From contig PUQB01000094.1 of NCBI GenBank assembly GCA_003024785.1, positions 35,001 through 99,000 of the forward strand: DNA of 64,000 bases, read 5' to 3'. This DNA comes from Selaginella tamariscina. Lineage: Eukaryota; Streptophyta; Lycopodiopsida; Selaginellales; Selaginellaceae. Positions 23,930-36,533 of the stretch are shown here, piece by piece (position 1 is the stretch's first letter; each line of letters opens with the position of its first letter). The notes beneath the pieces were generated by a model, which saw only the letters and a program-made list of their open reading frames with translations, was not told the origin of the DNA and ran no database searches. Made by a program: the position numbers and the translations under genes.

Positions 23930-25610
23930 ACTGAAGTGAAGTTGATCGTCTGGAACAAAATGCTACCCAATGCAAGTTCAATGCATTAACCTCAATGACA
24001 AAAGGTCTATTAGATTTGAGTGAGTCAATATCGAAGTGGAGGTCAAGGCTTGCTTCAAGATGTTGAAGGCAAATTTCGCTTCTGGTGTTCACACGAATGG
24101 CTTGTCCTTTTGTGTGAGTTTGGTGAGTAGTTTTTGATGAACTTACGATAAAAGTTGGCAAAGCTAAGAAAACACTGAACATCCATACAAATCATGGGAT
24201 ACCAATCCAATAATACAATTTTCTACCTTGGCAAGATCCATTGAAACTCCTTCTAATGAGATGATGTACCTCAGGAACTCTATATGGTCTTGTTTAAAAC
24301 TGCACTTCTCAAGCTTTGTATAAAAGCCAGTCTCACAATTGTTCCAATACTTGCCCAATATGATCCTTACAATATCACAAACACGTCCAAGAATTCGTAG
24401 AAGATGTGATTGGTTATGTGTTGAAAGATAATCGATGCATTAGTGAGACCAAACGGCATCACTGTGTACTCGAAATGTCTATACCACATGTAGAATGCAG
24501 TCTTTCACTTGTCCCCAAGGCGGATCCTAATTAAGCTATACACACCTCGAAGGTTAATTTTGGTGAAGTACTTGGTCTCGACAAGAACTCCAATATGCTC
24601 GATATGAACGGTAGGGGTTTGCATGGATTAACTTTTTTGGATTAGACCATTGTTTTTTACTATTCATGAATAATAAACCCTAATTTTAATATAATATATA
24701 TATATTAATAATTTCTATAATGAATAAATTAAATAAGTATTTATAAAATTAAAAAATCTAAGTTTAAATGTATGTATTTTGATTTAATTTAAAATTTTAA
24801 AAATCATTATATAAATTGGTTTGAAATTTATTAATCTAAACCACCATTGTTTATTTAGTGATTTAAACCATAATGTAAGTCAAAATTGTTAATTCTTGGT
24901 AAGAGGTACCATTTATTTGTTACTTTGTTTAGTTCATGATATCCACTATTAAACACAATAAATCATCTTTCTTTTTAACAAAGAAAATAAGTGCATCGAC
25001 TGGAAACTTCAAATGTTGGATGAATTCGGTGGAAAGTTTTTCCTCAATGTATACCTGCAAAAGCTCAAGTTCTGTTGAAGAAAGCCCGTTAATTGGACCA
25101 AAGGGGTAAAAACCTTTCACACAGGGGTCAATAGGACAATCATATGTTTCAAAAGCTTACTTGGGTGCTAGGGTGATGGCTACATCAAAATTAATGAAGG
25201 ATCCCGTTTACTTTTTTAAATGAATTTGTTCAACGAGATCATGCAAATTCGTAGGGACTTTAAAGTTGGGTTTAAAGAGTTTGAAACATTTACTTCCTTT
25301 GATGGATTGAGACACCACTTGCACCAATTAATGGTTAGATTGTGCATCTAAATCAAGGTGTACCAAGGACAACTTGATACTCAGGACTAAGATTATGTTA
25401 AAGAGATCTTGTAACCAAGGTCACCTAAATAAGCTCAAACTTCTCAATAACAATACCTAATCCTACAGGCCAGGAATTCATAACATAGACATGAACTTGA
25501 TATAGGGCTTTTTCGGGGAAATAAAATGTTGCCTGCAAAAGTGCATTCCATAAAGGGCTAAATACAACCTTGCCCTTGCCACATGCACACTCCTTGAACT
25601 ACTATGTATG
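23930..25610 (-). pseudogene. element C1, 5' part of pol: RNase H, RT, protease remnants
   Basis: Minus-strand pieces match Ty3/gypsy pol in the right order. RNase H lies near 24180-23930 (FVIEVNALNLHWVA), the RT thumb near 24358-24170 (KLEKCSFKQDHIEFL), RT fingers near 25120-24930 (GPINGLSSTELELLQVYIEE, FFVKKKDD), and a faint protease-like stretch runs beyond 25250. A 290-bp MITE interrupts it. Homology ends near 25610, and no gag or 5' LTR of C1 is found in the window. Confidence 0.7.
24619..24900. mobile_element. MITE copy 1, about 290 bp
   Basis: AT-rich insertion beginning TGGATTAACTTTTTTGG and ending AAAATTGTTAATTC, with imperfect terminal inverted repeats. It is about 80% similar by eye to 29887-30170. 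It interrupts C1 where the C2 counterpart near 44530 is continuous. The flanks GGTAGGGGT and GGTAAGAGGT may be a 9-10 bp target duplication, which would suggest a Mutator-type parent. Confidence 0.55.
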
Positions 25611-26060
25611 TTGTCAATACCAATCTTTAAAAACAAAGTCCATTACTATGTCTAGTTTATTTAATTTATATACAAGCTTTATATACTTTCATTTATTTCA
25701 TTTATTTTTTTATTAATTTATTATTCTTATATTGATTGTCAGTTACAATGTAAAAAATGTATAATTTAAAATGGAAGAGGGGCCATGTCACTTAAAGTGA
25801 CTTGGCAGGGTGATGTGAAAGGTGGTGACGTGGCATAACAGAATCGTCCCTTTTAGCTGATGCTGGAATATACTATTACTGTAATCATCATAGAAATCAG
25901 CTACGTGTCGGGTGTCGACCGTGTCACGCCGACCGTACACGTCGTACACTAGTTTGTTGAAGGAATATTCTCCCTTTAGAAACAATTTCAAAAACCGAAT
26001 TCGCCACGTGTCTGACTTTACGACCGTGTCGTACGAGGATGTAACTCTGGTTTTGACATA
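25611..26060. other. intergenic DNA upstream of the LRR gene
   Basis: AT-rich to 25750, then more balanced sequence with several CACGTG or near-CACGTG motifs (about 25901 and 26004) and GTCGTACA repeats. This could be the promoter region of the gene beginning near 26061-26166. No ORF here is convincing. Confidence 0.35.
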
Positions 26061-26165
26061 GTGTTTATTAAATTAACAAACATGATTAAAAGAAATGCTC
26101 AAACATATACTCAAGAAGTCCTTAGGTTTCAGTGTTCGTGGTTGAAGAAGGCGGCTAGTGTCGGC

Positions 26166-27211
26166 ATGGGCGGTAAGTATCTTCTTCTTTTCCTCACTTT
26201 GGGTTTTCTGTTTTCTTCCACAGAGCCAACAATGCTGGTATGCACGTGTGTATCCGAGATGACGATCCGCCCTTCGGGGACAATGTGAAGTGGTGGGAAG
26301 GCAAGCGAATTCTTTCATTGAGGTACGAGAGAACCGATCCGTATTGCGATTGGGAAGATGACATGGAGCTCGTGGAAGAGATTATTCAAGCCAACTCTGA
26401 TACTCTTCAACGCTTCTCACTAGTGTCTAACATCGACGATTCGGAGGACGATTCCAAGGACCATGGGCCTCGAGTGTCCGTGGGACGAACTCACCGGCTG
26501 TCACAAGCTGCGTACTCTTCAGTTCACAGCTCGTACGTCTCTAGTGGACGCGGCCACGCTGGCGCAGCTTGTTGGTCGGTTGCGGATGGTGGATATAGCA
26601 GTCACGCTGAGCTCAAAGATGAATGCGTGGGAGCTGACTAGCAACGCGCTCGAGAAGCTCCGGTTCTCCAGAGTGTTGTCCGACGGAAACCCGGTGAAGC
26701 TCGTCTTGAACACACCCAACTTGCGTGAGCTTGAGGTGCTGGAGACAAAGATCAAGCTGAAGAACACACCGGCGCTTTGCAAGCTCAAGCTCACGGATGA
26801 CTTGGCTGAGTGCCGTGTGTCCGTTGAGTGTGAGCTTCCCGGTTTGAAGCTTTTGCACCTCGATATGAAGGTGGACTACAACCTGGGCAATTGGAATTCT
26901 AAGCGGCTGGACGCCTTGCTGGAGCGTACACCAGCAGTGGAGGAGCTTTTGCTTGCCTTCCGTGCTAGTCTGGGACCGAAGAGGCTCATGCAGCGTCTGC
27001 CAAAGCTGGGAAGGCTCTTTGTGCTGGAAGTGTTACGTTATAGTACGCTCTTCTAAAATTAGGTCAGCAGGCACTGTGTGTGTTACGCACGCTCACACAC
27101 ACGCATAGACGTTAAATGGTGTTTAGAGTTCGTTGATGATTAGCTTAAAATGAGGTGCCTCATGTTGCCTCCCCTACTTTGCCTTTTTTATTGATATAAC
27201 TATCTCCCTCT

Positions 27212-27256
<45 letters not shown>

Positions 27257-27516
27257 ACTCATTTAAGAAGAAGGTACTTCATTTTAGCATCGTAAACGTG
27301 GATATGTATAGACAGAGATACACCACACACACACATGCACCAACTGAATGATCTACTGTTTTACTTTTATATGAATGGAGGTATATATATATGTGCATGC
27401 GTAACTAAGTGATTTGTTGGTGTCAGGAACTGGGCAAGTTTGAGGGTATTCCAGGCGTGGTCGTTGATACGTATGATGAGGACAAATGGGAGATAGACAT
27501 CACCTCCGATGACTGA
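26166..27516 (+). CDS. leucine-rich-repeat protein of unknown function
   Basis: My model has three exons: 26166-26172 (start MG; an in-frame upstream ATG at 26061 is possible), 26226-27029 and 27427-27516, about 300 codons. Intron 1 is 53 nt (GTAAGT to CAGAG). Intron 2 is 397 nt (GTGTTA to GTCAG) and joins in phase to an acidic tail ending DKWEIDITSDD. The body has irregular leucine-rich repeats (LEKLRFSRVL, NLRELEVLETKIKL, ALCKLKLTD, GLKLLHLDMKV, VEELLLAF), like plant F-box/LRR proteins, but no F-box is visible. A one-base frame change lies near 26455-26475, between SKDHGP and WDELTGCHKL; total exon length modulo 3 agrees with one extra base. It is a sequencing error or early decay. Composition is GC-rich against its surroundings. 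The gene is real-looking; its function is unknown. Confidence 0.6.
27205..27256. repeat. (TG)n-(AG)n microsatellite
   Basis: A pure TGTGTG run passes directly into GAGAGA within intron 2 of the LRR gene model. Other short TG or CA runs follow to about 27900. Confidence 0.9.
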
Positions 27517-29575
27517 AGTGTTGCCAAGGGATTATCGTATGAATATGACTCATTTGCTAGCGCCTGTGTGTGCGTGTGTGTGTGTGTTTATACATATATG
27601 CACATGAAGCTGTCTGAGTAGCCAAGCATTTAAAACACACACACCACCGGTGAGAAACTTAGTAGTACATGTATAGAAAGTTTGGTCTCTGTAGGTTTTT
27701 TATATATAACGCAGTTCTGTTGGAAAAGCTGAAGAACATTATGAAGAAATATCATCAGAACTTGCTCGATGTCCAATCCAAGTGTCAAGAGTCGCCTGAA
27801 TAATTGCTTATGTTACCATGTCGCTAATCAACATCAACTAATCGATGTCAACTCAACTGTGTATACATCTTTATTTAAGTGAAGATATATATATGTGTGT
27901 GTGTGTGACTAAGAAATATACAGAATTACAGTTGCTTAATACCTTATTATCGTCTTTCCCCTCAATTGGAGTCACGCTTGAGCAAAGGTTGGGCACATCC
28001 CAAGTTGCTTCCTCAGCTTTATAACTCTAAGTTGTTTGTGTGAATATGAGCTACCATGCAATCATATGCGACATGTCTAAGTTGAATATTACCATCCTCT
28101 ACATGCTCTCGTATCATGTGATGATCAGTCAAATGGCAAAAGAATGGCAAAATCTTCAATATGTATGAGTACTAATGATCCACATATGCCTTCTTCTTGA
28201 GAAAATTCTGCACCTCATCATTAACTATTGTTTGAAATCTTTGTCGGCCATGAAAATTACTTGTTCTTGAAGTTGGTTGGCATCTCTATCCATGACTTTC
28301 AGCTTGAATGTGCGTCCCTCGTGATTATTCATCAAGGGGCAATCCGACCAATGAGGTCCACTTATCTAGTTTGAGACACTTGTTGGCGGCATCTATATAA
28401 TTGAATTTTGTCACTTTATTAATAAACTCAACATGATGGAGAAGTACTTGCTTATTGTTGTCATCTATTTGTTTTGGACATCTGTCTTTACCTTTTTAAT
28501 GTTTGTAGATGTCATTGTTCCTTGGACACTAATGAATTAATTCTATTCTTTTCATACTTAGGTTGTAATGAATAAAATTGTCAATTTAAGGCGATTCAAT
28601 GGCATCGATGTTCAATTGGCAAAAACAATAATAGTACTTACCCCAAATTGCTTTTGGAAGTGTTCCAAATGGCTTTCGTGATCTTTAGTGTTTTTATTAA
28701 TTATCTTTATATTTTCAAGAGAAATGGACTTGAGGTAGTACTCAAAGTTTCTGTACCTTTTGCATTGCTTCAGAACATAAGTCTTTGTGGCAACTCTTTT
28801 GAAACGTGACATGTTGCCAAGACCCTATGACATAAACTATTGTCATCCAAAAAGGTTTTCATTATTTATTTACTCATTAGTTCTTCTTAGGACTTGGATT
28901 AGAAGCATTGTGTATGATGCATCAATTATCTCTAGCAAGTGGTATTTCATAAACACATGGAACATTCTGTCGAAATAGCATGGTTTCTTCATCCTTGATT
29001 ATTTATAACCACATAGGTGATGATTTTCATCTCATACTTCAAACGTTTTGTTGGCAAGAACAACCAAGTTTGGTAACTATTGACATTGTTCCCAGAAGGA
29101 ATTGCATGTCTCCTTAATACTTGTGTTTCTATATCCTTTCTTTATCTTAGAGACAGTTTCTTTCCAATGGTAACTATGTGCTAATGTAGCCATTTTGCTT
29201 AAAGAAATTCATGAGATATTCCTTGCTAGTGCACGCACTTACTCATTTGACTTCAACAATATGAGCAGAATTTGGCAAGTTTTCTCCACCCTTTCTTTCC
29301 AAACCATCTAACAAGTTTGAAAGTGGAGTTCTTGTAAAATCCATAGATAATAAAGGTTGATTATGTGTTTGTATTTTGTCATCTTGTGGAACAGGAGGAT
29401 GTGGTGTGGCTCTTCACCATTTTTCCCTAAAAGAAATGGTTAGCCAAATAAATGTGCAAACCTTGGGCAACTCCAACGTACAAATAAAAAACTTTAGTGT
29501 CAATTTTTTGGTTAAACAAATTGATATGTTTGCATTTAAAGATGGGATTATGTGCAAATCTCAGTGTCCAAGATT
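27517..29575 (-). pseudogene. decayed repeat region with a probable Ty1/copia 3' end
   Basis: On the minus strand near 28160-28070, LTDHHMIREHVEDGNIQLRH resembles the end of copia RNase H, where the family typically has a HxIREHVE-type motif before the ADIFTK motif. The stretch continues with a leucine- and lysine-rich tail to about 27960. Further minus-strand fragments (28812-28612 and scattered to about 29250) look protein-derived but are unrecognised. There are many stops and no LTR pair was found. The copia call rests on one motif. Confidence 0.4.
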
Positions 29576-29579
29576 CTCA

Positions 29580-29775
29580 ATCACATCCTTGGTGCCAAGG
29601 AGCATAAATTATTAAAAACCTATGTGCTAAGGATTCTCATCCCCAACTTCGGCATCGACATTTTTAACATATTGAAAACCTTGGTGCCGAGGACTCTCGG
29701 CCCCATCCTTGTTGCCTAGGACCCTATGCTCATACTTCGGGCCAAGGACTCTCGACATCGAGGTGTCTTAGTAAT
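29580..29775. repeat. cluster of CCTTGGTGCCAAGGA-type palindromes
   Basis: The unit CCTTGGYRCCRAGGAYT, an imperfect palindrome, or its half appears at about 29588, 29621, 29682, 29711 and 29744. Related units occur at 62390-62580 and 63565-63730, so this is a dispersed family, possibly the LTR of the same decayed element type. Confidence 0.5.
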
Positions 29776-29886
29776 AATATGTATTATTATTAACATTGCA
29801 ATTTGAACTTCAACACTGAGGTTCAATGTGATATGCATTAAATAAGAGAGAGAAATAAACAAAAATAGATTCAACTGCAGATAGTG

Positions 29887-30170
29887 TGGATTAACTTTTT
29901 GGTTTAAACCATGATTTTTACTATTTATAAATAGTAAACCCTAATTTTTTTAGAAAAATATATATATATACACACTAATAATTTATATAATAAATAAATT
30001 GAAAAGGTATTTATAAAATTAAAGAATATAAGATTAAATTTATATATTTGATTTAATTAAAATAATTAAAATCATTATATAATTGATTTGAAGTTTGTTG
30101 ATTTAAACCATCATAATTTATTTAGTAATTTAAATCATGGTTTAAATTAAAATTGTCAATCCATGGCGTT
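29887..30170. mobile_element. MITE copy 2, about 285 bp
   Basis: Begins TGGATTAACTTTTTGG and ends AAAATTGTCAATCCA, giving an imperfect terminal inverted repeat. It aligns along its length with 24619-24900. There is no coding capacity. The superfamily is not certain because the target duplication at this copy is unclear. Confidence 0.6.
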
Positions 30171-32091
30171 GTCAATGAGAAGTAATTTTTGTATTTGGAT
30201 GTGTAAAAGATGTATAGACATAGATATAGGAAGATTGTGTGTGTTTGTTCGGCATGTGACACAAACATGTATGCGTTACATACACTAATTATTGTGGAAG
30301 AAAATACCTTTGAGACGAGTAGTTGTGCCTCCTAGTAAAAAGCTTGTATGTGTATGGATTATTAAATCATAAAATGAGCTATTATAGATCTCCAATGCGT
30401 AGAAATTGTGAATTGATTGTGTATTGATCTCAAAATTGAGAAATAAGAACACGAAACAAGAAATAAAAACCTTAACTAAGAAACATAGAATATCAAAGAA
30501 ATTAAAGAGAAGTTAAATGAAATAGAATAGAAAGCAAAGGACAAATGATGAGAGAATGAAAAAATTTAAGAAGAAAACTAGTGAAGAATTGTGTGCAAGA
30601 TTGTGGACAATCATTGTGCAACCCTAGCTACCATTAACCCTAGATTTGAAAACCTTAGATGTCAAATGTCTTTTTCTCAAAGTAAACGTGGTGGTTTGCA
30701 TGTCTGACAGATGGGAGGTGAAGTAATGGTGGTGTCATCATTTTTAAATAATGTGGATTAAGTGTGAATATAACAAATATATATGTTTATTGTATTTATT
30801 GATCAATTGTGTCTCTCGATATTAAATTTTGACAATTTTCTTAAAAATTAGCTGCATACACAAATTTTCTTAACAAGTAACTAATAATAATAATAGTTAT
30901 GACAATGCTTTTTTTGCCAATTAATTCATTGTTAGTTTTTAAAAAGTTGAACTTCTTAGTTCTCCTTATCATTTGTTCTCTATAATTTTCACTAAGCATT
31001 TTTCTCAAAAATATGATTTTGATGAGGGATCTCTTCTTCAGTTCCATAGCTTTATTTTGCAACCAAATTTCAACATTCCTAAACATTGCACATTGCATGT
31101 AAGCCAATGTGTAAATGATGATTTTGTGAGGGTGATTTCCTCTGAATCTGGTGTATACATTTTAGATGTTGTGTTTCTAGGTAACATTCCACATGAATTG
31201 ACGAGGCCATACAACAAACATTCATTATATGATCAATTACTAGAGAAAAATCAAAAAACAAGGTAGACACTAAGCATTTGTCAAAGATGTTCATGCGAAG
31301 AAGTCTTTTCTACATACAATGTGTAAAATTGTGTTTGAAATTTCACCCTTATTACATGCAAGAACACAAACCACTAATGGCATGAGGCAGAAAGATGATG
31401 GTCACATCTAGACAAGGAGCAATGAATCCAAGTGGAAGGATTTTAACAGTGCTATTCGTAGTTTTTGTGGAGGCTATCTTGTATGTGTGAACCCAGCATG
31501 TTCTTTCAATAGTTGCAAGCAAGAATAAAACCACAGTTTTGGAGGTACACTCTACAGTCAAGGCACATAGTGGGCCTGATAACTTTGAAAGAAGGGAAGC
31601 TTTGTTGCATATATTGTGGTTCACAACCTAAATGCAGGAGCACTTGTGATGTCACAGTATACCATTGTCTCTTAAGATATAATAATGTATCGTTTAATGA
31701 TCCATATTGATACCCGCAAACACCCTATTTCTCCATGTGTATTTGGCATCTCTAGGGAAGCATTGATGAAGAAGGTAGAAGAACATATTGCACTTACTCC
31801 CATAGCTTTTACAAGGTCTTGTACCATGGATGTTGCGTCTAACATTATCTTCACCTGCCTCATAAAAGATAGTGGTGTTTGCTTCAATGAGCATCTTACA
31901 CAACTTCATATGTTTATGACGTGAAGAAGGATATATATTCTTCTTTGTGACTTGCTACGACCGCATCTCCTATGAATCCTTTGATTTACGACTCCCAAAA
32001 ACTTGATTAAATTATAAGGTCGACTAGTTTTCTTCAACAAAGTTCGTGTGCTTTAGCATCTTCCATTTTCATTTCACATACAACTGTCATG
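30171..32091. other. AT-rich intergenic DNA, unassigned
   Basis: There are short ORFs on both strands (for example 30973-31266 and 31352-31624), overlapping each other antisense, with no recognisable motif. I see no promoter, RNA gene or terminal repeats. Some of it probably derives from old repeats. Confidence 0.35.
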
Positions 32092-32442
32092 GCCAAGGTC
32101 AATAACAAAGTATAAACAAAATCTTTTAATGAAAAAGAAAAAAAAAAAAGAAAATATACTAATTGAATTGTATTATAAGATATTGGTTAACAATTGGTGT
32201 TAAACGGGAATGCTAAAACCTTAACCTTAGGACCTAATATCCCTAAACCACCGATATAAATCTGAATCTAGATCTTTGATTTTGGATCTAAATCTGAACC
32301 TTTGGTTTTGGATATGAATCTGGATCTTTAATTTGGATTGAATTTGAATATCTAGTTTTAATCTGAATATGAATCATTAGTTCCTTATCTTAGAATATTT
32401 AAAGAAAATATTTAGTGTTGGCATGTACCAGCATTAGCATCA
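32092..32442 (-). repeat. 3' LTR of C2 (approximate ends)
   Basis: Pairs with 61648-61955. On the minus strand it follows a purine-rich GAAGAGGGGGAACC (about 32464-32477), a likely polypurine tract. It contains a degenerate repeat of TGAATCTGGATCTTTG-type units (32260-32385). Ends are uncertain by about 10 bp. Confidence 0.6.
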
Positions 32443-33256
32443 ACTTAAGATATTTTGGTTGGTTCCCCCTCTTCAGCGACGAGTTCCATAAGTTCTACTA
32501 GAGTGGGTATAGGCTTATTCGGTACTAGGCATGGAATGCAACAATGACTTGTTGAAAGTTTTCCACATGCTCTCAAGTGCGCTCACTAGGAGAGTATTGA
32601 CCCAATTACAAGGTAATAAAGCTTACCATAAAGAAGCTTAGAATCCAAAATAGTGTGAAATTTATATTTGGGTTTACCATCGAGTTCAACATGAGGTGGT
32701 GGTGGCATAGTATGAGCAAGAATGTATTAGGTGTATATGGCTCCATGATGAAAACATGGAAGACTGGGTGGATTTTCATAGTAGGAGGAAGTTGAAAATG
32801 GAACACAACCTTGTTGACCTTACCAATGATTGGAAATGGTCCAAGGCGATGATAATCGAGCTTCTAAATAGTCGAATGGTCCATAAACTATGTCAAAGGA
32901 GCAAAACCCAATCACCAACTTGGAAAACATGAGCAAATTGATGGTGTTAATCAGCAACTACCTTGTGGGAGGCTTAGGCTCGGTGGAGAAGATGAGCTAA
33001 ATCCTTGTGAATAACTTGAAAGTGGTTGAGACGGTCTTCTACTAATGGGTTCATTGGAACATCAACACAAGCATGCAACGACCAACATAGATGCTGACCA
33101 TGGATTATGAAGAATGGTGATTGACCTGTATAAGCATGCACCAAATTGTTATATGCAAACTTTTACAAGGGGCAAGAGTTCAACCCAATTATCATTGTTG
33201 ATAATTGCTAAAACACTAAAGGTATTGCTCCAAGGTTTAAATGGTATGTTTAGATT
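32443..33256 (-). pseudogene. C2 pol end: chromodomain and integrase C-terminus
   Basis: Minus-strand reading has FHFQLPPTMKIHPVFHVFIM near 32806, matching the [19 protein letters not shown] segment before the family B chromodomain. The chromodomain itself (about 32700-32520) is degenerate. Integrase pieces lie upstream to 33256, where a D LTR interrupts. Confidence 0.65.
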
Positions 33257-36200
33257 GACACCTAGAGGGCTACACGTGACAACATGTGGTTGCTAAGTGG
33301 CCATCCAACGTCAACACCATATTTGAGAAATACTAAGTCTTCCAAGACAACTTTGAAAGTCTAACCCAGATGTTTAAATAGATGGCCACCTTAAGTTCCC
33401 CTAAATTGACTAAACCTCCGAACCCCAGAGGATAACTTAGGTAAACTTTAAGATCCTACCTAGGAAACCTAGATATGCTCATGCCTTAACCTCACCAAAG
33501 AAATGTGTCCCACATATACCCCCATGATAGAGTTAAGGCATTATTACTTATCCCTTAAGGAATCACCCTCGTCCAAAAGTACAACCCCTTTAGGGCGACA
33601 AGGGATACCCTGACCCATGTCTAAGTTGTAACCCAAAGGGTTTGAGTGGTCAAGACATACCTTAGTCCTAGGGCTAGTACTTAGTGTGGACAAGAGTGTT
33701 GTATGCGAAAATGAGTGTTCTATTAAGCAAACTCCCCAAGGCTAGATTTAGATAACCCTAAGTACATGACCTTGCAAGTGTCTTATGAAAGGGCTCTTGC
33801 TAATGAGCTTATGTTGTTCAGCCTCTAAATCTCAAGGAGAATACCCCCCTAGCCTAGTGTGCCATTAGCACATTTAGTTACGAGACATAACCTCTCTTGA
33901 GCCGATACCTAAAGCTTAACACCTTAATGTGACCACAAACATGTCTGCTTGCTTAAGTATCCAACCCCTTGTTGTTGAGCCATGAAACAACCCTAAAGGG
34001 TGTGCCTCATGTGTTGTACCATGTGCCATCTTACTAGTGTCACATTTTTATGTAACACTGTTTTCCAAGATGTGAGCTATCATGTCATAGCCCCTTAAGT
34101 TGAAGAGTTACATTAGATGTTACAAATGTGGCTCTCAAATGCCAACTCTAAAAACCCCTATATGAACCCTCAGAAACTTGGAAAAGTAAACATGTCAGCC
34201 AAGATCCCATGCCCACAATTGGACAAAAACATGAATTTTTTATGCTTAGTAGTGAGTGCTACTCTTAACTTAACATGGATGAAGAGGCTAGAGACAAGCT
34301 TAAAACCCTTAGAACATGTAGACCAATAAGACCTCCTATGCTTAGATTCACCAACATTAAAGGTAGGCTACCCTGAATGTCATAGTTTTTTTATTATGAC
34401 TCTTCTTTACTTTAAATCTTAATTGTTATTATCTACTGTACTATGTTTATGAACCCTAAAAGGTATTAGGAAACATGCTTGCTTAATGCACTTAGGTATT
34501 TTGTGGTCTGACCAAGTGTCATTAAGTATTTGTAAAAAACTTTAGGCAAAGCTAAAGCTTACCTTCTAAAAAAACTCCCCCATTTTTTGACCCAATTAGG
34601 TTTTTTGATTAATGTAGATGAATTTGGCATGTTAAATAGGGCCTAAGGTTGACCTAATCCATGCCCTAAAAATCCTCGCCCCTTGGGTAGGGTTAGGGGT
34701 AGGAGTTAGATTAAGCTAAAAACTCACTAAGGGGTTGGCGTTCTGTGCCAGCCCACTTACACATATAGGAAAGGGGGGGGGGCTTCATCACATTAGAGTA
34801 TATATAATGAGGGTTTTGGGGTTCATGACTAAGCTTGTTACTCTTTTATTGATATAAGCTCTAGCTTGTGTCATCAAGGCACAACCCTTTATTGTGCCAC
34901 CTCAACTTCTAGACAATAGGAGTACATCCCACCTTTGAACCTACCTTAACATTGGCGAATCCATGCCTATGAGATCTTGTTGAATTACACGTTCCAAAGG
35001 TCAAAGGTTGAGGCATCATCCTCTTCCTCCACGTCAAGCTAAGGGTAGCACTCACAGCTAAGTAGTGCACATTCATGTCTTTATCCAATTGTGGGCATGA
35101 AATCTTGGTTGATAAGTTTTCTTTACCAAGTTCCTGAGGGATCACAAAGGGGTTTTAGAGTTGTCATTTGGGAGCCACGTTCGTGGCACCTGGTGTACTC
35201 TTGAATATAAAGGGCTATGGCATGATAACCCACACTTCGAGAGACTATGTTTAGATGGCACGTGGTATAACACGCAAGGCACGTCCTTTGGGGTTGTCTC
35301 ATAGGCATACTCTAGCAAGCATGCATGCCTATACTCATATTAGGTGTTAAGCCTTGGACATCGACTCAAGGGAGGTTGGGTCTTGTAATTGAGTGTGCTA
35401 ATGGCACATTTAGCTCGGGTGTTCTCCTTGGGATTTAGAGATTGAGCAACCTAAACTCATTAGCAGGAGCCCTTTTGTGAGATACTTGCAAGGTTGTGTG
35501 CTTAGAGTTGTTCTAAACCTAGCCTTAGAGAGTTTACTTATTAAAACACTTGTGTCCACCTACGGCGCACACTCATGTCCTCTTGAAAACCCTAGGTTTA
35601 AGGTATGTCTTAACCACTCAAACCCTTAGGGGTTAGTCATGGTTCAAGGCACCCCTCCTTGTTACCCTAAAGGGTTGTACTCTTCAATGAAGGTGATTCC
35701 TTAAGGGGTGAGTCACGATGCCTTAAACTCTGTCATGAGGATATGTGCAAGGTATGTCTCCTTAGCAGGTTTAGGGCATGAGCTTGTCTAGGTCTTTTGG
35801 GGTAGGATCCTAAAAGTCTACTCATTTTATTCTTTAAGGTTTAGGGGATAGTTATTCTAGGGCACTTAGGGTAGGACTCTAAGTGTTTGCCTATTTAGGC
35901 ATCTAAGTAAGGCTTTTGGGGTTGTTTTAGAAGACTTAACATTGCTTAGATAAGGTGTTGATGCCGAATAGCCACTTGGCAGCCACGTGTTGCTACATGT
36001 TAGCCCTTCAAGTTAAAACTCTAACATCAAAGGTGGGATGTATCCCTATTGTTTAAAAGTTGAGGCATTAACCTAGGAATTCTCACTATATGTACTAATT
36101 AATATATGTGACAACCCCTCCCCATTTTCTTGTTTTGTAAGTGGGTTAGTATGGAAAATGGGAATTATACTTGGTGAGTTTAACTTAACAACTTATTAAC

Positions 36201-36533
36201 CCCTAAACCCTAACCCAAAGGGTTTAGGGTGTGGGGTTAAGGCAACCCTAGGGTTGGGTTAACCCTATCTATTTGACATGTCAAACTCATTGAAACTAAC
36301 TAATAACCCAACTGGAACACAGAAAACAAAGATAAGAATTTTCTAAAATGAAAGTTCTAGCTTCACCGAGATTTTTTTATAAATATTTAATAACACCCAT
36401 GCAGACCATCACTAGATATCTAAGTACACTGAGTAGGCATGCTTCTTCTACACCTAGGGCTTGTCAACATAGTTCAGTAGGAACAAAAATTAATTCCAAA
36501 GTAAAAGTAAAGGTCATATTAAAAACTATGACA
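33257..36533 (-). mobile_element. D-family solo LTR inside C2, itself split by another D LTR
   Basis: 33257-34377 and 36027-36533 together align with the whole D1 LTR in the same orientation. The first few dozen bases are altered, and the end is CTATGACA. The C2 sequence resumes directly after 36533 (GTTTGTGGATGATACTCTG). It was reduced to a solo LTR by recombination or was inserted as a fragment. It is more diverged from the D1 LTRs than they are from each other. Confidence 0.75.
34378..36026 (+). mobile_element. second D-family solo LTR, opposite orientation, nested
   Basis: Begins TGTCATAG and ends ACTCTAACA. It is the reverse complement counterpart of the surrounding LTR and splits it between CTACCCTGAA and TCAAAGGTGG. 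A TATA box (GAGTATATATAATGAGGG, about 34796-34813) sits in sense orientation. The target duplication is no longer exact. Confidence 0.75.

Noticed and set aside
30973-31266. Open frame near 31 kb as a host gene
   Set aside because: AT-rich, overlapped by antisense ORFs of similar length, without recognisable motifs, splice partners or a promoter.
36180-36270. TTTAGGG/CCCTAAA-rich stretch as a telomere remnant
   Set aside because: The motifs are irregular and belong to the D-family LTR, where CCTAGGGTT-type units recur in all copies.
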